The position numbers and the translations under genes are program-made. This document shows positions 13,070 through 25,700 of a stretch of 64,000 nt of DNA, one piece after another. This DNA comes from Merluccius polli (Eukaryota; Chordata; Actinopteri; Gadiformes; Merlucciidae): NCBI GenBank assembly GCA_030340625.1, contig JAOPHQ010000851.1, positions 124,001 through 188,000 of the forward strand, written 5' to 3'. Each line of letters begins with the position of its first letter. The first letter of the stretch is position 1. The notes beneath the pieces were generated by a model. The model worked only from the letters and a program-made list of their open reading frames with translations, was not told where the DNA came from and ran no database searches.

Positions 13070-13282
13070 TGTCAGTGACTTCAAAGGGGCCGCCCCACCC
13101 GCCCCCCCCATCCCGCCGCGGCCCCTGGGGGCCCGCGCTGCGCTGGGAGGAGGACTGAGGACTGAGGACAGAGGACTGAGGACCGAGGACTGAGGACTGA
13201 GGACCGAGGACTGAGTACCGAGGACTGAGGACCGTCGGATGGGAGAGGATCAGGTCTCTCTGCGCTGCGGACCGTTTAGTCG
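13070..13282 (+). promoter_or_regulatory. hapln3: Candidate 5' region / untranslated first exon of hapln3
   Basis: The only GC-rich segment upstream of the hapln3 start codon (ccgccccacccgcccccc at 13089) leads into a strong donor, cg|gtgagt, at 13282/13283. The coding exon has an acceptor (ttcctag|g) at 13977/13978, 22 nt before the ATG, so an untranslated upstream exon must exist. This is the best candidate; the start site is not defined. Confidence 0.35.
13147..13233. repeat. 7-bp minisatellite (GAGGACY)n
   Basis: About twelve copies of GAGGACT/GAGGACC in tandem, with one GAGTACC variant, inside the candidate hapln3 leader. Confidence 0.9.
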
Positions 13283-13999
13283 GTGAGTTCACTGGATCAC
13301 TTTTCGTCAAATGTTAACGTCCTTTAGACTAAAATGTGTTAGTTAGGGTCTGTAGTCTAGTAGCTTAATCTGAGGAGGAACTGAGGGAAAAAGAAAAAGA
13401 AACAGAAAAAGAAAAAGAGAGACATCATCTGTAGTCTACCAGCTACGCATCTTCGGGTAATTGGCATTAATTGCAAATTATAATTCATAGCCTATCGAGA
13501 GTGCTATCGTAAAACAACAACAACGACAACAAATAGGCTAACGATCCTAATATTTAGCTTCAATAAGGTCATATTTTTATTTTCTAATTTATTATCCAAA
13601 GGAAATCGGAGCAAACCGGTTTTTTTCCTCTCACCATTTCACCAAAGCTAGTCTAACTGTTCATTTATTTAATCAGAAATGTGTAAAACATATGGGCCTA
13701 TGTTAAAACTAACTAGCCCTCGGTATAAATGTTATAAAATAAAATATTGTTCACGTTTTATTGATGAACGTTTGGTTCATCCAAACTTAAATCTGCGTAA
13801 TAGTACTACATATATTACGCCCTATTACCAATATTTTTACTGAGTTTAGTGGTGAATGATTTATGTTTGCTCGATAGCCAATCCCACTTCTGTGATAATC
13901 TGAAGACTTAACCGTCTCCTGTATAAAAAATAATGTCCAGAAGTTGATGTGATATTATGTGATTGATCAATTCCTAGGACGGTATCCACAACACCCGTA

Positions 14000-15142
14000 A
14001 TGGCGACCCCACTGCGCCCCCTGGCGGCCGCCTGCCTACTGCTGCTGCTGCTGGTGCCCGGCGGCCTCGGGAGCGCGCACTACAACAACGGCTTCTACTA
14101 CCATGACATGAGTAACGGACACGGGAATGAAGAGAGTAGGTGCACCTCTGTGTCTTCTGGACCGCAGGGCGTAGCACGCCATGCGGTATTAACCGTTAAG
14201 ACTTGGTGCGACGAGACGTAGATAGTCCGAGAGGTTGTCTTTAAGTCATTTGTTGGTCATTGGTTGAATAGGGATGAAGCGCACAATAAGCCTGTGTCTC
14301 CAATTAACCCCAGAAACTGTCGTCGAGGCTAAAGAGTATAACTTGTTATGTTCTCTGTTTATTGACAACAAATACATTGACCTTACGCAGGGCTGGACTG
14401 GGACGAAAAATCAGCCCTGGCATTTTGGCCCAGACCGGCCCACCACAATCGATGACACTGGGGTTTAAAGAAGTGATTGGGCCAGCCCAGTGAAAAACAA
14501 CAACAATGGGCCGGTCTGCCTGTTTTATGGGTCGATCAGACAAGAAAGAACAAAAAAAGCACAGCTGTGTCGGCCCAAAAGGCACGGCGGCCCACTGGGA
14601 AAATGCCCGGTCTGCCAGATGGCCAGTCCAGCCCTGACCTTTACGTAGCCTCTGCCGTGTCGCTATAATAAAAGCGTGTTGCGGCTGGTTTGGCTCACCT
14701 GTGTGTCACCATGTGTTCACGTCACGTCTCTGCCAGTCTTCTTCAACGGGGTGCACCTGCATGTGGAGTCCCAGCAGCCTCTGGTCTCCGCCGCTCGGGG
14801 CAGCAGCGTCACCCTGCCCTGCCACTACCGCTACGAGCCCGAGCTCAGTGCCCCGCGCCGGACGCGCATCAAGTGGTCCTGGCTGCCCGCCAACGACCGC
14901 CACGACGCGGCGGACGCGCGCTCTGTCCCGCCCATGGTCCGTGAGACGGAGGTGATGGTCGCCATGGGCAACCGCCACCGCAGCTACGGCGGCTTCCGCG
15001 GCCGCGTGCGCCTGCGGCGCTCGACGCCCGGCGACATGTCGCTGGTGATCAAGGAGCTGCAGCTCAACGACACGGGCCGCTACCGCTGTGAGGTCATCGA
15101 CGGTGTGGAGGACGAGAGCGTGACGATCGAGCTGGAGATGAG

Positions 15143-15218
<76 letters not shown>

Positions 15219-16751
15219 TACGATTGACAGGTGAAGTGGCTGCAGAGTCACCAGGGTCCCAATTCATAATGCGCCGCATTTGAATATAGAGTGCACTATT
15301 TGGGATCGTCACCATTTTGAGGTGCTGTCAAAATCTGGTTCCCTATAGTGCACTACCCATAATGCACCAGGAAAGAAGTGCACAACTGATGTACACTTGT
15401 TTCCGCACTATATCCCATGATGCATAGCATTTTTCCTTTTCATCAGATTCATTACTGACATCTAACACGTGTCGGCTTGTTTAAGCGACCAGTACACGTC
15501 ACGATTTCTGGTGCATAATTAGTGTCTGAATCCCCCCTATTCTCTGCCTTGTTTCTAAATAGTATAATATAGTGTTGTTCACTATATAAAGATTAGGGAA
15601 CAATGGAACCAATTCCAACACAGCAATGAAGTTTATTTGTTCATATTTGTTTAAACCCCCCTTGTCACCCCTCTTTAGGAGTGGTATTTCCCTACTACTC
15701 TCAGCATGGAAGATACCGTTACAACTTCCTGGGGGCCAAGGCCGTGTGTGAGGAGCAGGATGCTACGCTGGCGACGTTCGAGCAGCTTTTCACGGCCTGG
15801 GAGGAGGGGCTAGACTGGTGTAACGCCGGCTGGTTGGCCGACGGCACTGTACAGTATCCAATCACCACGCCCCGGGAGGGCTGTGGGGGCGTGGCTCTAG
15901 AACCTGGGCTGCGTAGCTATGGACATCGGCATCGGCTGATCCACCACTACGACGCCTTCTGCTTCTCTGCCTTGCTCAAGGGTCAGTCAACATGCATGAG
16001 TGGCACGGTTTTAATGCTTGATTGTTTTTATTTACTTTATTGTCTTTATTTTACTTTATTTTTTCTTAGGTAATACTCTATACTAGTTATACCTCGACAA
16101 TTCTTTGCATTTTCCAATTTTTAGAGCTTTTTTTTAGTATTTTAGAGCTATTTAAATACTGTTTTTAGTCATAGTTTACTATGCCTATTGTATTATGTAA
16201 AGTTGTGTGGCTCCGAGAGCAAGAATTTCGTTACTGGTAATGATGTTACGTTGTTATCACGTATATGACAAGAAACTTGAAACTTGAAACTTCAATCTGT
16301 AGGACTAAGCCATATGTTGCAAACCTCACAGAATTAAAAAGACAATTTCTTAATTACCAACTTTTTTTCATCATGAGTTGGATTTTTTTTTTTGCACTTT
16401 CATAAAATAGCGCTGATAAATGATTTTAACAAAACAACTTTTTGTGTATCTGCCTCCGTTGCCATAGGGACGGTTTACTACTTGAAACACCCGTCGAACC
16501 TCACCTTTACGGAGGCTCTGCGGGCGTGTGGTAGCGACGGCGGCCGTATCGCTACAGTGGGACAGATCTATGCTGCCTGGAGGCTGACGGGATTGGACCG
16601 CTGTGACGCCGGCTGGTTGGCTGACGGAAGTGTCCGTTACCCCATCACTAAACCCCGGCCAAACTGTGGGCCAGAGGGGACAGGAGTGCGGAGCTTTGGA
16701 TTTCCTCCGCATGACCAGAAATTTGGTGTCTATTGCTATCGGTTGACCTAA
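14000..16751 (+). CDS. hapln3: Hyaluronan and proteoglycan link protein 3
   Basis: Extracellular link protein that stabilises proteoglycan binding to hyaluronan. Coding exons: 14000-14135, 14737-15144, 15679-15981, 16468-16751; all internal junctions are phase 1 and the total is 376 aa plus stop. Residues 1-28 form a signal peptide (LLLLLLVPGG core). The N-terminal YNNGFYYHD...NGHGNEE and the FNGVHLHVES start of the Ig domain resemble HAPLN3, as do RSYGHRHRLIHHYDAFCF and the terminal GVYCYRLT. Ig cysteines (TLPCHY, YRCEVIDG) and Link cysteines (VCEEQD, DWCNAGW, GCGG, FCF; RACGSDG, DRCDAGW, NCGP, YCYR) are all there. mfge8 lies upstream on the same strand; acan converges from downstream, as at human 15q26. 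Confidence 0.95.
14388..14636. mobile_element. hAT-like MITE in hapln3 intron
   Basis: Terminal inverted repeats cagggctggactgg at 14388 and its complement ending at 14636. Flanks accttacg (14380-14387) and acctttacg (14637-14645) look like an 8-bp target duplication with one later inserted base. No ORF of its own. Confidence 0.75.
14737..15144 (+). CDS. hapln3: hapln3 Ig V-type domain exon
   Basis: A single 408-nt exon. The strand-B cysteine is in VTLPCHYRYEP and the strand-F cysteine in DTGRYRCEVIDGVED. An Arg-rich insert (RHRSYGGFRGRVRLRR) lies before it. The exon ends g|gtgtgt, the donor being the first bases of a (GT)n tract. Confidence 0.92.
15145..15214. repeat. (GT)35 at hapln3 5' splice site
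   Basis: An uninterrupted GT tract begins at the first intron base after the Ig exon, so the donor dinucleotide is the first repeat unit. Confidence 0.95.
15215..15678. other. hapln3: hapln3 intron, repeat-like sequence
   Basis: Repeated fragments of 'tagtgcactat/actatttgggat' and 'gcactacccataatgca' suggest a degenerate interspersed repeat. No gene is seen. Confidence 0.4.
15679..16751 (+). CDS. hapln3: hapln3 Link modules 1 and 2
   Basis: Two exons, one Link (PTR) module each: 15679-15981 (303 nt) and 16468-16751 (284 nt with stop TAA at 16749-16751). Both carry the C-[DN]AGWL hallmark (DWCNAGWLADGTVQYPI, DRCDAGWLADGSVRYPI). Aggrecan's first Link of each pair has the same 303-nt coding length but is split by an intron. 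Confidence 0.93.
16010..16290. repeat. Retroelement-like 3' tail in hapln3 intron
   Basis: T-rich sequence followed by 'gagcaagaatttcgtt' and 'gtatatgacaagaaacttgaaacttgaaac' (split by me as two parts) has the form of the 3' end of a common fish non-LTR element. The class is not certain. Confidence 0.35.
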
Positions 16752-17263
16752 TCAACAACACTCAACATTGCCCAAGAGACAAACACAAACCTAACTGACA
16801 AAACCACAGTGCACTGATTCTACATTTTGAATTCCTGGAGGTTAGCATTAGCTTTAGTGAATTTGGTTGTTGTTGTTTTTTTCTTCACTATTAGTCAAAC
16901 TGCTCTTTTGTATAACCACCATCACTATCGTTCATCGTCCTCTATCTGTTGGCCTCTCAACAGCCATGCTAAAGTAGCTGGTGCCTTCCTTGCAATAGGA
17001 ACTTTGTGGCCGGGAAGTGCATTGTTCATGTTTTAATCATAAAAACTGTGTTCGTGACCAAGTTTTTCTTTTAAATAATTATCACAATATACGCATATCA
17101 CATAATGTTATGTTATGGTGTGTTATGTTATGTTATTTACTGAAGTACCACTATGGAAAATAGGAAACTCTGAAAGATTATCTTACTGTATTAAGTGTAA
17201 TGTATTATTATTTTTTGAGAGAGTGTTAGCAAAGGGCTGTGCTACGATGCAGCAGCCGTTGTT

Positions 17264-17396
17264 GGTTATCAAAAAGGTGTAATAGTAGGGGTTACACATG
17301 GTGAAGACGATAATTATGGCCACTGGCATACAGACCCATAATAAACTAAATGAGCTCCATCTATTTTCACCCCTACTATTACACCTCTGTGATAAC
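17264..17396. repeat. Inverted repeat (hairpin or tiny MITE)
   Basis: Arm 17276-17292 (ggtgtaatagtaggggt) is a perfect inverse of 17369-17385. Outer ggttatca and tgataac extend the pairing after a four-base mismatch. Spacer about 76 bp. No clear target duplication. Confidence 0.75.
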
Positions 17397-18479
17397 GGCC
17401 TATTATAATAGCCATGATACGTATACTACCTTTGTTTAGAGCCCTTGTGTAGGAATAATAGCATTGTGTTATTATACCTTAACAAAGGTTGCCCATGTGG
17501 CTACATATTTTGTATTATTTTCTACAATGTAATGCATTTGTTTGATATGTCATTGAAAAGCATGTCCTTTGTGGTGAAACTGACAGAATCCTTGTTTTCA
17601 TTGTTTCAAGTACAAAGCACACCTTCAACAGTGTTCAGTTCAGTGTTCAGGTTATTGATGAGGAGGGAGTCGTAAGCAGGTAGATGCTTTCTCCCGAACT
17701 TATAGTTTATAGAAATCCATTTTAATAGCTCCCTCTCTACAGGTTAACTTGCGCAATGGAATGCAATCTCACATACAGTATAGCCATGCAGGTCAGAGAG
17801 CACAGCTCTACACACGTAACACACATCTCCTGCAGAACACATCAGTTTGGCTCATTCTGCAAGTGGACCATCCACTCCGTGCGCGTGCCGCTGACTTGCA
17901 GGTTTGTGACACCGGGAGCTGTACTTTGTGTCCAAGCAGGAATGCCAGGGGGTTAAGCCCATGGGGGTAGCGAGGTGAGAGGGGTTACTGACCATACAAA
18001 CAGCCACTGTATCCAAGCAGTACTCCAGTATACTGTACAGCAGTTCTTCAACACGCGCCTCTCTGTCTGGCCGCGTGATGCTTTTAGGTGTAGCGGGGAA
18101 AGCTAGCTGCATCGTTACGCGGCCCTGCTTGCGAACAGAAGTCCCAGTGATGAACTGGGCAACTGGCCTTGAAGGCAGCAGCCTATTGACGCCCTCTACC
18201 CAAACATGGGTGGAGCGAGCGTCGGCTAGACGGACACACAGACAAGCATAGACACACAGAGGTATGCAAGCATTAATGTATCCCCTGCACACATTAATTA
18301 ATATGCCACTTAGGTACACTACTATATACCAATGCATACACTGCAGGAGCCTGTGGATTTTCAGGTGCAGACGTTTTTTTGTATATTTATGCATCCACCC
18401 ATTGACATGTGCATATGTGAACACATATTTGCTGACTTGTGTATGTGCAGCTATGTGACTTTTCATGTAGCATGCACAC

Positions 18480-18548
18480 ACAAACACGCAGACACACACA
18501 CACACGTGCACGCGCACACAAACACACACACACAGACACACACACCAT

Positions 18549-18626
<78 letters not shown>
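18480..18626. repeat. (CA)n microsatellite cluster
   Basis: Imperfect CA tract from 18480, then about 36 pure units at 18555-18626. Confidence 0.95.
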
Positions 18627-18628
<2 letters not shown>

Positions 18629-19460
18629 TATTAAAACGGACACACTCACAGAGGGGATCTGTTTGTGCTGCCATGTTCAGAAGAAGGTATCCACTGTCTG
18701 TCACTGTTTGCCTTCGTTTCCAAAAGGAAGTTAAAAAAAAACATGTATAGGAGCCATAGCAAGTTATTAGTTATTATGGGTAATGGTAAAACAAATGTTG
18801 GGGTTTTGAGACCTTTATTTTGAAGGATTGCTACACATTCTGGACCTTTTAAAGATGGCACTTCTGTGAGTGTCAAATTGCCGCTTTTCAATGAAAACAT
18901 TTTTATGGATGCAAACCGCCATCAATTTCTCAACTGCCTTGTTTTGAATAACCTAGTTTTACTCTACATTTAAACACGTTTACAAGCTTACCCTTGTATT
19001 ACGTTATTGGCTTATATAATTTCAAAATACTGTCAGTTCTATATAGAGCTACTGGAGCCCCGACTACACACACCTAAGCAAGGTAGGCCTATTTAATTTG
19101 TTTTGATTAGCCTTCACGATATACACACATTTGCTCAGACGTATAAGTAGGCTATCTAATTTTTCAATATTTGCAGGTATGAATGATTAACAACAAGTAG
19201 CCTATGAACAGGGATGATTTCGCTTTTGACCCAAAAGAGAAATCAAAGAAGCGATTTTGTTTTCTGATAGAGAAAAGAAGCAAATGAGGCTTCTGTCACA
19301 CACACCAATTCTTAAATTCTAGGGAACATATATCAATATATTAACATCTTTACTTGACAGTATTTCAATAAGGACTCATCACTTACTCTCAGTTAACACG
19401 TTCACAGAGTAATCCCTTTATTTGGCATTAGTTCACATCAGGCATTTGCATCACAACATT

Positions 19461-19463
<3 letters not shown>

Positions 19464-19541
<78 letters not shown>

Positions 19542-19550
19542 TGTGTGTGT
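19464..19550. repeat. (GT)n microsatellite
   Basis: About 43 GT units with one GCGC interruption near the right end. Confidence 0.95.
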
Positions 19551-21404
19551 CACACTGAAGAAGTATTCATGACTGATCACAGATCTGTCATGTCTGCTGT
19601 TTCTTATCATATCAACACTGGTTACATTTGTGTGTCATCAGTGACACACAGATGCCACCACTGTCACTCTCCCGCTCTTGTTCGCTTACTTTCAAACTCT
19701 CAGAGATGCAGATGACTGGAAAGCAATTTGCTAAAAGCCCTGCATACAGTGTTTTTTGTTTGTGTGTGTGTGTGTATTGTATGTGTTTCTGTGCCAATGT
19801 GTGCCTGCAAAAGGCCTCCCTTTGCCTGTGTTATTAACATGTTTGAGTCTGCTTGAGGTCGGTCTGTAACGGAGTGTGTCTGACTACTGTAGATGTTGAG
19901 TGTTGAGTGTGAACGCCGATCACTGGATATTGGGTCTTCTTGACCTTAAAAAGGTCATGGTCAGTATATCTAGTCAGGTCTCTCGTTAGCCTGCATGTCT
20001 TGCTTTCACAGCTTTTGTTGGTTTTTACATCGCCTCAAATGGTTTTAGATCTCAGGTTTTACACAAAATCCTATTAGGTACCAAAAAATGTATTCTTTGT
20101 GTGCTATTCTGTTAAGCATATCTTCTCTAATCTATTGCTTTGATATCTTCTGAAAGTAAGATTTAGGTATGACGTTTAGGAACCAAGCATGAACCAAATG
20201 GACCAATTAATCCATCAATCTCTCAATTATTCAACCATCAGTTATTTGGTCAGTATAATCAGCTCAGTTAACACAGATCCTGCTGTTTTGTGTGAGTTGT
20301 ACTATAAAAGGATTAACAGGTCATATACAAGTCCTAGAAATAAAGACTAGTAGGAGCCTCTCAAACACATTTTCCTTGTTGAAAAACACTTGAAATCAAG
20401 CTGTTTGTGGTTGTTCCAATAGGGTGGGATGCAGTGCCCAGGAGAACACCATTGGTTGCAAAGCATTTCAATTATTTGTTTTGTGTTAAATTTGTGCCGC
20501 AAAAATATGCTTTTTTTACACAATAGAAGCAGACCTGGGATGAGTGTTGTTTTAAATGAGTAAGGTGCGCTGAATGTTTTTATGCTTAGCACAAAAGAAG
20601 TGACTGAAGTGACTCCCAAAAGTGCATGAGTGCTAACAATGGTAACCCAGGTCCTTTTGCAACCGTTTTTTTGTTTTTTAACATTAACTTAATCTCAAAT
20701 GATTCAATATTGTGTGTTAGTGTCTCGGCACGCAAATATGTATTTTTTTCCAGTTTGAATCAAATTGGGTGCTGTTTCTACTACTATAAACAAAGATGTA
20801 GAAAATGTAACCAAACCTAAAATACGAAGAAAATAAAAACAAAACGACTATGACATAGTTGAAAGAAAAGTAACACAATAACACAACTATTCAAAAAACA
20901 AGGAACAATGTGTTCCTTCTCCCGGTAACTAGTTGAAATATCCTATTGTACTTTCATTATTTCAATTGTTGCTTTTGTTGTTTTGGATTTTGAATGTCAC
21001 TCTGGCACTTTCAAAAATGATTTCCCAATGATGTCATTGATTAAAAAATTATTAAATAAGGTTTCTCTTTTTTCCCACTGCCGAAAGTATAAAATCTCTT
21101 TTGTTTTAATACAATACTTCCAAATAAAAGAACATAGGTATAGACAACTATAAATAAACTATAAATAAAGTTAAAAACACATAAACTCACTATGAAAATG
21201 GACAGAGTGACATTGAAAGATCCAAAACGCCAGTCAGTTGGGACTACCATATGCTAAATGTGCTTTCTGTGTGTTGTATGTACACAAAGGGAATGAGATT
21301 GGGGGGTTTTTCAGTCAAGAATTGCACTGGTGTCAGTTCAAGAGGGGTCCTTCTGTGGCTCTTGGTTGTATGTCCTTTTGGGCGCTGCTCTAGAGCATTT
21401 CTCT

Positions 21405-22767
21405 CTATGACTGTTGACTTTTTTTTGTCCGGCTTCTGACAGACCTTTTGTGTAGTCTGTTGCTGGCAGCTAAGAGAAAAAGACACAGACATAACAAGAT
21501 CATTAGCATTTAAGTAAGTGTTGTTAACAGTATGCTAAAAGTATGTGCCAAGAATGTTGTAACACTAATAAAACATTCTGCACTGTAGATTGACTGTCCA
21601 AAAGTGACAACTTTAATAGAGTTAAATTGTATTTATTATTTCAATTATTAGCCATCTTTCATCTTTAGACTCACATTCTATACACTCCACATGTGGCTCC
21701 TCCCACTGGCCATCTGCCATACAGCGTATAACAGGCAGGTGGCGCTGTGTGTAGCCTGCCTCACACTGGTAGCGGACTATGGAGTCCACTGGGTAACGGT
21801 CTCTGCTGTCGCTGCCCAGTGGTCTGGCGTGCTCCACCTCGGGGGGCGCTGGACATGTGACTGACAGGTAGACAGGTCACAGACATGAGCAGTTGAACAG
21901 GACGGTCAAACGACAACAACCTGCTTTACATGACATGTTTGAGGAGGACAGTAGTTGGACTTACTGGGTCCGCTCTTGCAGGTGAAGGGCAGGTGGTAAT
22001 TGCAGGGAACGTCATTCCACTTCCCAGCCTCATGCCAGATCATGACCACGCAATCCTCCTTTGAGTTGAAGTAGCTGTCTGGCTGGTTGGGCCTCCAGTT
22101 CTCAAAAGCCTGATAGACAGATCAGAATGGAAACATTAGAAAGACCAGCAACACACCCTGCACACATGCAGTAATACATGTCAATGTTGTGTGGCAACAC
22201 ATGCTTGAAAATATCCAGGTAAAGAAGCCCTCGTACTGTGAATTAATCTGTCAATGGATGACACAATGTACATGACCCATTTCCTGCCAATGCATCTGTA
22301 TTTCTTCATTCACAAAGCAATTGTTCAATCCACCTAAAACTTAAATTACCAGAGGGCTGCCGTCTGTCCAGCGGAACTCATTCTGCACGTCTCTGTCGTT
22401 CAGTCCAATCCACTGGTAGTCCTGGGCGTTGGCTAGCGTGCCAACATCACGACAGATGCATTTAAAACATTAATGCTCCATACGGTCATGTCACAAGTGA
22501 TATATTCAAGAAGAAGCGAAAGAAGCAGATATGCGTTTCCATGCCAAGGTGGCCTATATCAAACATTTGTGATCTGATGGAACATGGAGCGCGCTTCAGA
22601 CTACTTACAGTTGACAAACTGTTGTTCCTGTGCTGAGGTGATGCTGACCAGGTGGGCGTTGAGCTCCTGACACTGCAGCTCAGCCTCAGACCAGGTGTGT
22701 CTCTCCTCAAAGTGCAGATAACAGCTGCCCATGAACTCCAGCCAGCCCTCCGCACAGCCCAGCAACA
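21405..22767 (-). CDS. acan: acan G3 region: C-type lectin, CCP and basic C-terminus
   Basis: Lectin exons 22767-22609, 22432-22350 and 22109-21965 encode CAEGWLEFMGSCYLHF, the WIGLND motif, ENWRPNQPDS (QPD-type calcium site) and CVVMIWHE...WNDVPCNYHLPFTC. The CCP exon 21848-21675 runs from PPEVEHARPLG to EEPHVEC. The last exon 21469-21405 encodes a short basic tail (NRLHKRSVRSRTKK) ending in TAG, the counterpart of the basic tail of mammalian aggrecan. No EGF module is found in the 335-nt intron before the lectin exons. Confidence 0.92.
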
Positions 22768-25700
22768 CTGTAAACACACACAAAATAATTGAAACATAAA
22801 ACATACACATGTACATTGATACACATTTACATTTAATTGTATTTTATTTAAGTGTCCTGCACCCTTATAGGTGCCCAGCCCATACAGGCTTATAAGACAC
22901 TGTTACAAACATACAAATGATACAGTACAAATGTACATTCATAAGTATATAGATCGGTCAGAGATAATTACATAATCACGCCAAATACAAAAACATAATC
23001 AGGGATATATTACACTGTCTGTACATTGCTACATAGTACTGTAGGGAGATGGTGTGTTATTGTGAGCTTGGTCTTAAATCCTAATCTTTGACAGGTGCTT
23101 ACCATCCACGACAGCAGGTGGCTCCACAACACCAGGGGTGGCTAGTAGGATGGATGGTGCCGTGTATGTCGCATAGACCTCCTCTGTGGGACCTGCGCGT
23201 CCTTCTTCCTCCACCTCTAGCTCCTGGCTATGCTCTGGATTTTCTGGGTAGTCGAGTGTCGATCCGGGGGCCAGCTCTATGGAGAAGCCCTGGGTCGTGG
23301 TCTCCTGGTGAGGGAGTCCACTGGCCGAGAAATGCAGGTGGCTGTCAGTTTCGCCGCCGGAACCGCCTCCACTCACCCGTCCGCTCCCTTGTCCGCTAAT
23401 CTCCACCACCCCGCGGCCCTGCTCGGGTTGGCGCTGCAGTGGCGGTCGCATGGTGATCTCCATCATCCCATCGTCAGTCAGGAGGATTACGTCGCCCTCG
23501 GCAAGGGATCCCTCCCCGGACGGTGTCCCAGAGCCAAGGCCGCTGCCTGATGAACTGGAGGAAAACCCACCGGAGTGGAAGCCGCCGGAGGGGAGACCGC
23601 TGGGCGGAGAGCCGGATAGCTCCTGCTCTCCAGAGGGCTGTTTTGTGAGGTCAACGAGGTCTTGTTGGACAAACGACACGTCTGGAAGTCCTGAACCAGA
23701 GATGGAGCCGGAGAGGAAACCACTGGTCCCTGATCCAGATGTAGACCCCAAAGATCCCGACATGTCTCCCGATCCAGACATCATGCCTGACCCTGACAAG
23801 GAACCTGATCCAGACGAAATTGCTGACCCGGACTCTGATCCTGACCCGGACGTAGCCCCAGATCCAGAAATGTAATCAATGGCCCCTCTGCCAAACTCCT
23901 GCTCTGTGTGTTTCTGATCCTTTTTTGAGAGATCAACCAACTTTCCATCCACCATAATGATGAAGGACTCGCCACCGCTACCACTGAGGTCCCCACTTCC
24001 ACTTGCAGAACTTGCAGAACCAGATCCCGAAGCGAAGCCACTGAACCCAGATCCCTGTTGTCCATCTGGCCCCACTCCTGATCCAGACCCAGATGCACCA
24101 GACCCAGAACCCAGTCCACTGCTAGGATAGGTGATGGCGCCGCTTCCCTCACCTGCCTCCTGGGGTTGGCCAGATGTAGACCCTTCTCCAGAGACCATGT
24201 GTCCACTACCGCTGAAGGTGATCTGGAAGCCCGATCCAGAGCCCGATTCCGAGCCTGAACCACTGGCACTGGAGACACCGGACACCCCTGTCTGATCCCC
24301 GCTACCACTGGCAGAGTGCTGCTCAGCTGATCCAGAGCCAGAGACATCCACAGGCCAGGGTTTAATGGGTACATCTGTAGCAGCAGTATGCAAATACAGA
24401 CATTAGAATGAGGATAGGTGGGAATAAGTGCTGTTAAAGATCCACCCATTTATTTGAGTGTTGGCCTACACTTTATGTTATGCAATAAGAAAGCAGAAGC
24501 TATTAACAGTGTATTAAAGTATCCTACCTGTAGGAGGAATTTGGTCAGTTGTAATGGCTGTCTTGTTCATGACTTCCTCCACCACAAAGGTTGTATTTAC
24601 ACTGGTCTCATTGTCGACGGGAACCAAAACTTCAGATAAAAATCATAAACCACATGGGAGACATTTGAACAATTAATATAATGTATAGTTTGCTGATGGG
24701 ATTAGAATTTTAATTCAAATTTTGATTTAATGACATATTTGTTGTTACCAGTTGGAGCAACTTTGTCAACTGTGATGATTGTCATGTTGATTAGCTCTTC
24801 CACCACCTCTTCAAAAGTCTTACTCACACTGGTTTCATTTTCAATATGAACTACTGAAATTTCAGCTGAAAATAACAAGCACATTTTTAGATAACATAGT
24901 GAAATAGTGAACTTCTATGTATGGTTAAAGGGTTGGATTTCTTGTATTCAATGGAATTTCAATGGAATTCAAAATCAGATTTCATTTAATATGCCCTCAG
25001 AAAAAAACGTTTGCATATCACATTTCACCCAAGAAATCATTTCACTAACATTTCACTCTAGACAATATAGTTTTGATTTTGAAATACCTCTGAAACAGTA
25101 GGCGTCGTAGCGTGAGTGCTGGTCAGGGAAGCCCGTCCGGTTGGGGAAGGCGTAGATGATGTGCACCCCAGCCTGGCCACCACCACAGTGGGCCCTGGGG
25201 CTTGTGATGGGGTAGCGGACGCTGCGGTCCAGCAGCCAGCCGGGGCGGCACTTGTCCAGCCCTTGGTTCCAGGCGGCGTACAGCTGACCCGTTGTAGCCA
25301 GCGTGGTGTTGAGTTTCTCACAGTGCTGCACTGCCTCCTCGTAGGAGAAGCTGTCATAGTCGCTGGTGTAGAAAACCTTGCCTGGCAGACGATGTTTATA
25401 TGTGGTGGTTTAGAAAACACATCTACACTTTCATTCAGTCATTTTAGCAGTCGCTTTTATTTAAAGCAACTTTAACGTCGGGCTGAGAACATGATATCGA
25501 AGGATACCATCAGTATTAGAGCCACTGCATTTTAGTTTCTTATTAAAGTGCTTCAGAGTCAGGTTTTCTTGTATATTATGTTGTACAACAATAGTGCTAC
25601 AACAAAACAAAAAATTCGGTTGTTAAGTTGTTCCCAGAAAGTGTTTTTTGAAGGTTGAAATGAGCTCTGACTGAAGACCTTATAGACTGGGCTAGCAAGC

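Larger units (their letters stand above)
16752..21404. other. Intergenic region between convergent hapln3 and acan
   Basis: Holds the 3' UTRs of both genes. AATAAA at 17340-17345 is a possible hapln3 signal and ATTAAA on the minus strand near 21103 a possible acan signal. It also contains an inverted repeat (17264-17396), GT/CA microsatellites and otherwise AT-rich DNA without coding signals. Confidence 0.6.

Noticed and set aside
14706..15251. 181-codon minus-strand frame over the hapln3 Ig exon
   Set aside because: Shadow of the hapln3 coding frame plus a CA repeat.
23450..23875. 141-codon + strand frame rich in Pro-Asp/Glu
   Set aside because: It is the antisense shadow of the acan Ser-Gly exon, whose minus-strand frame fits splice phases and domain order.
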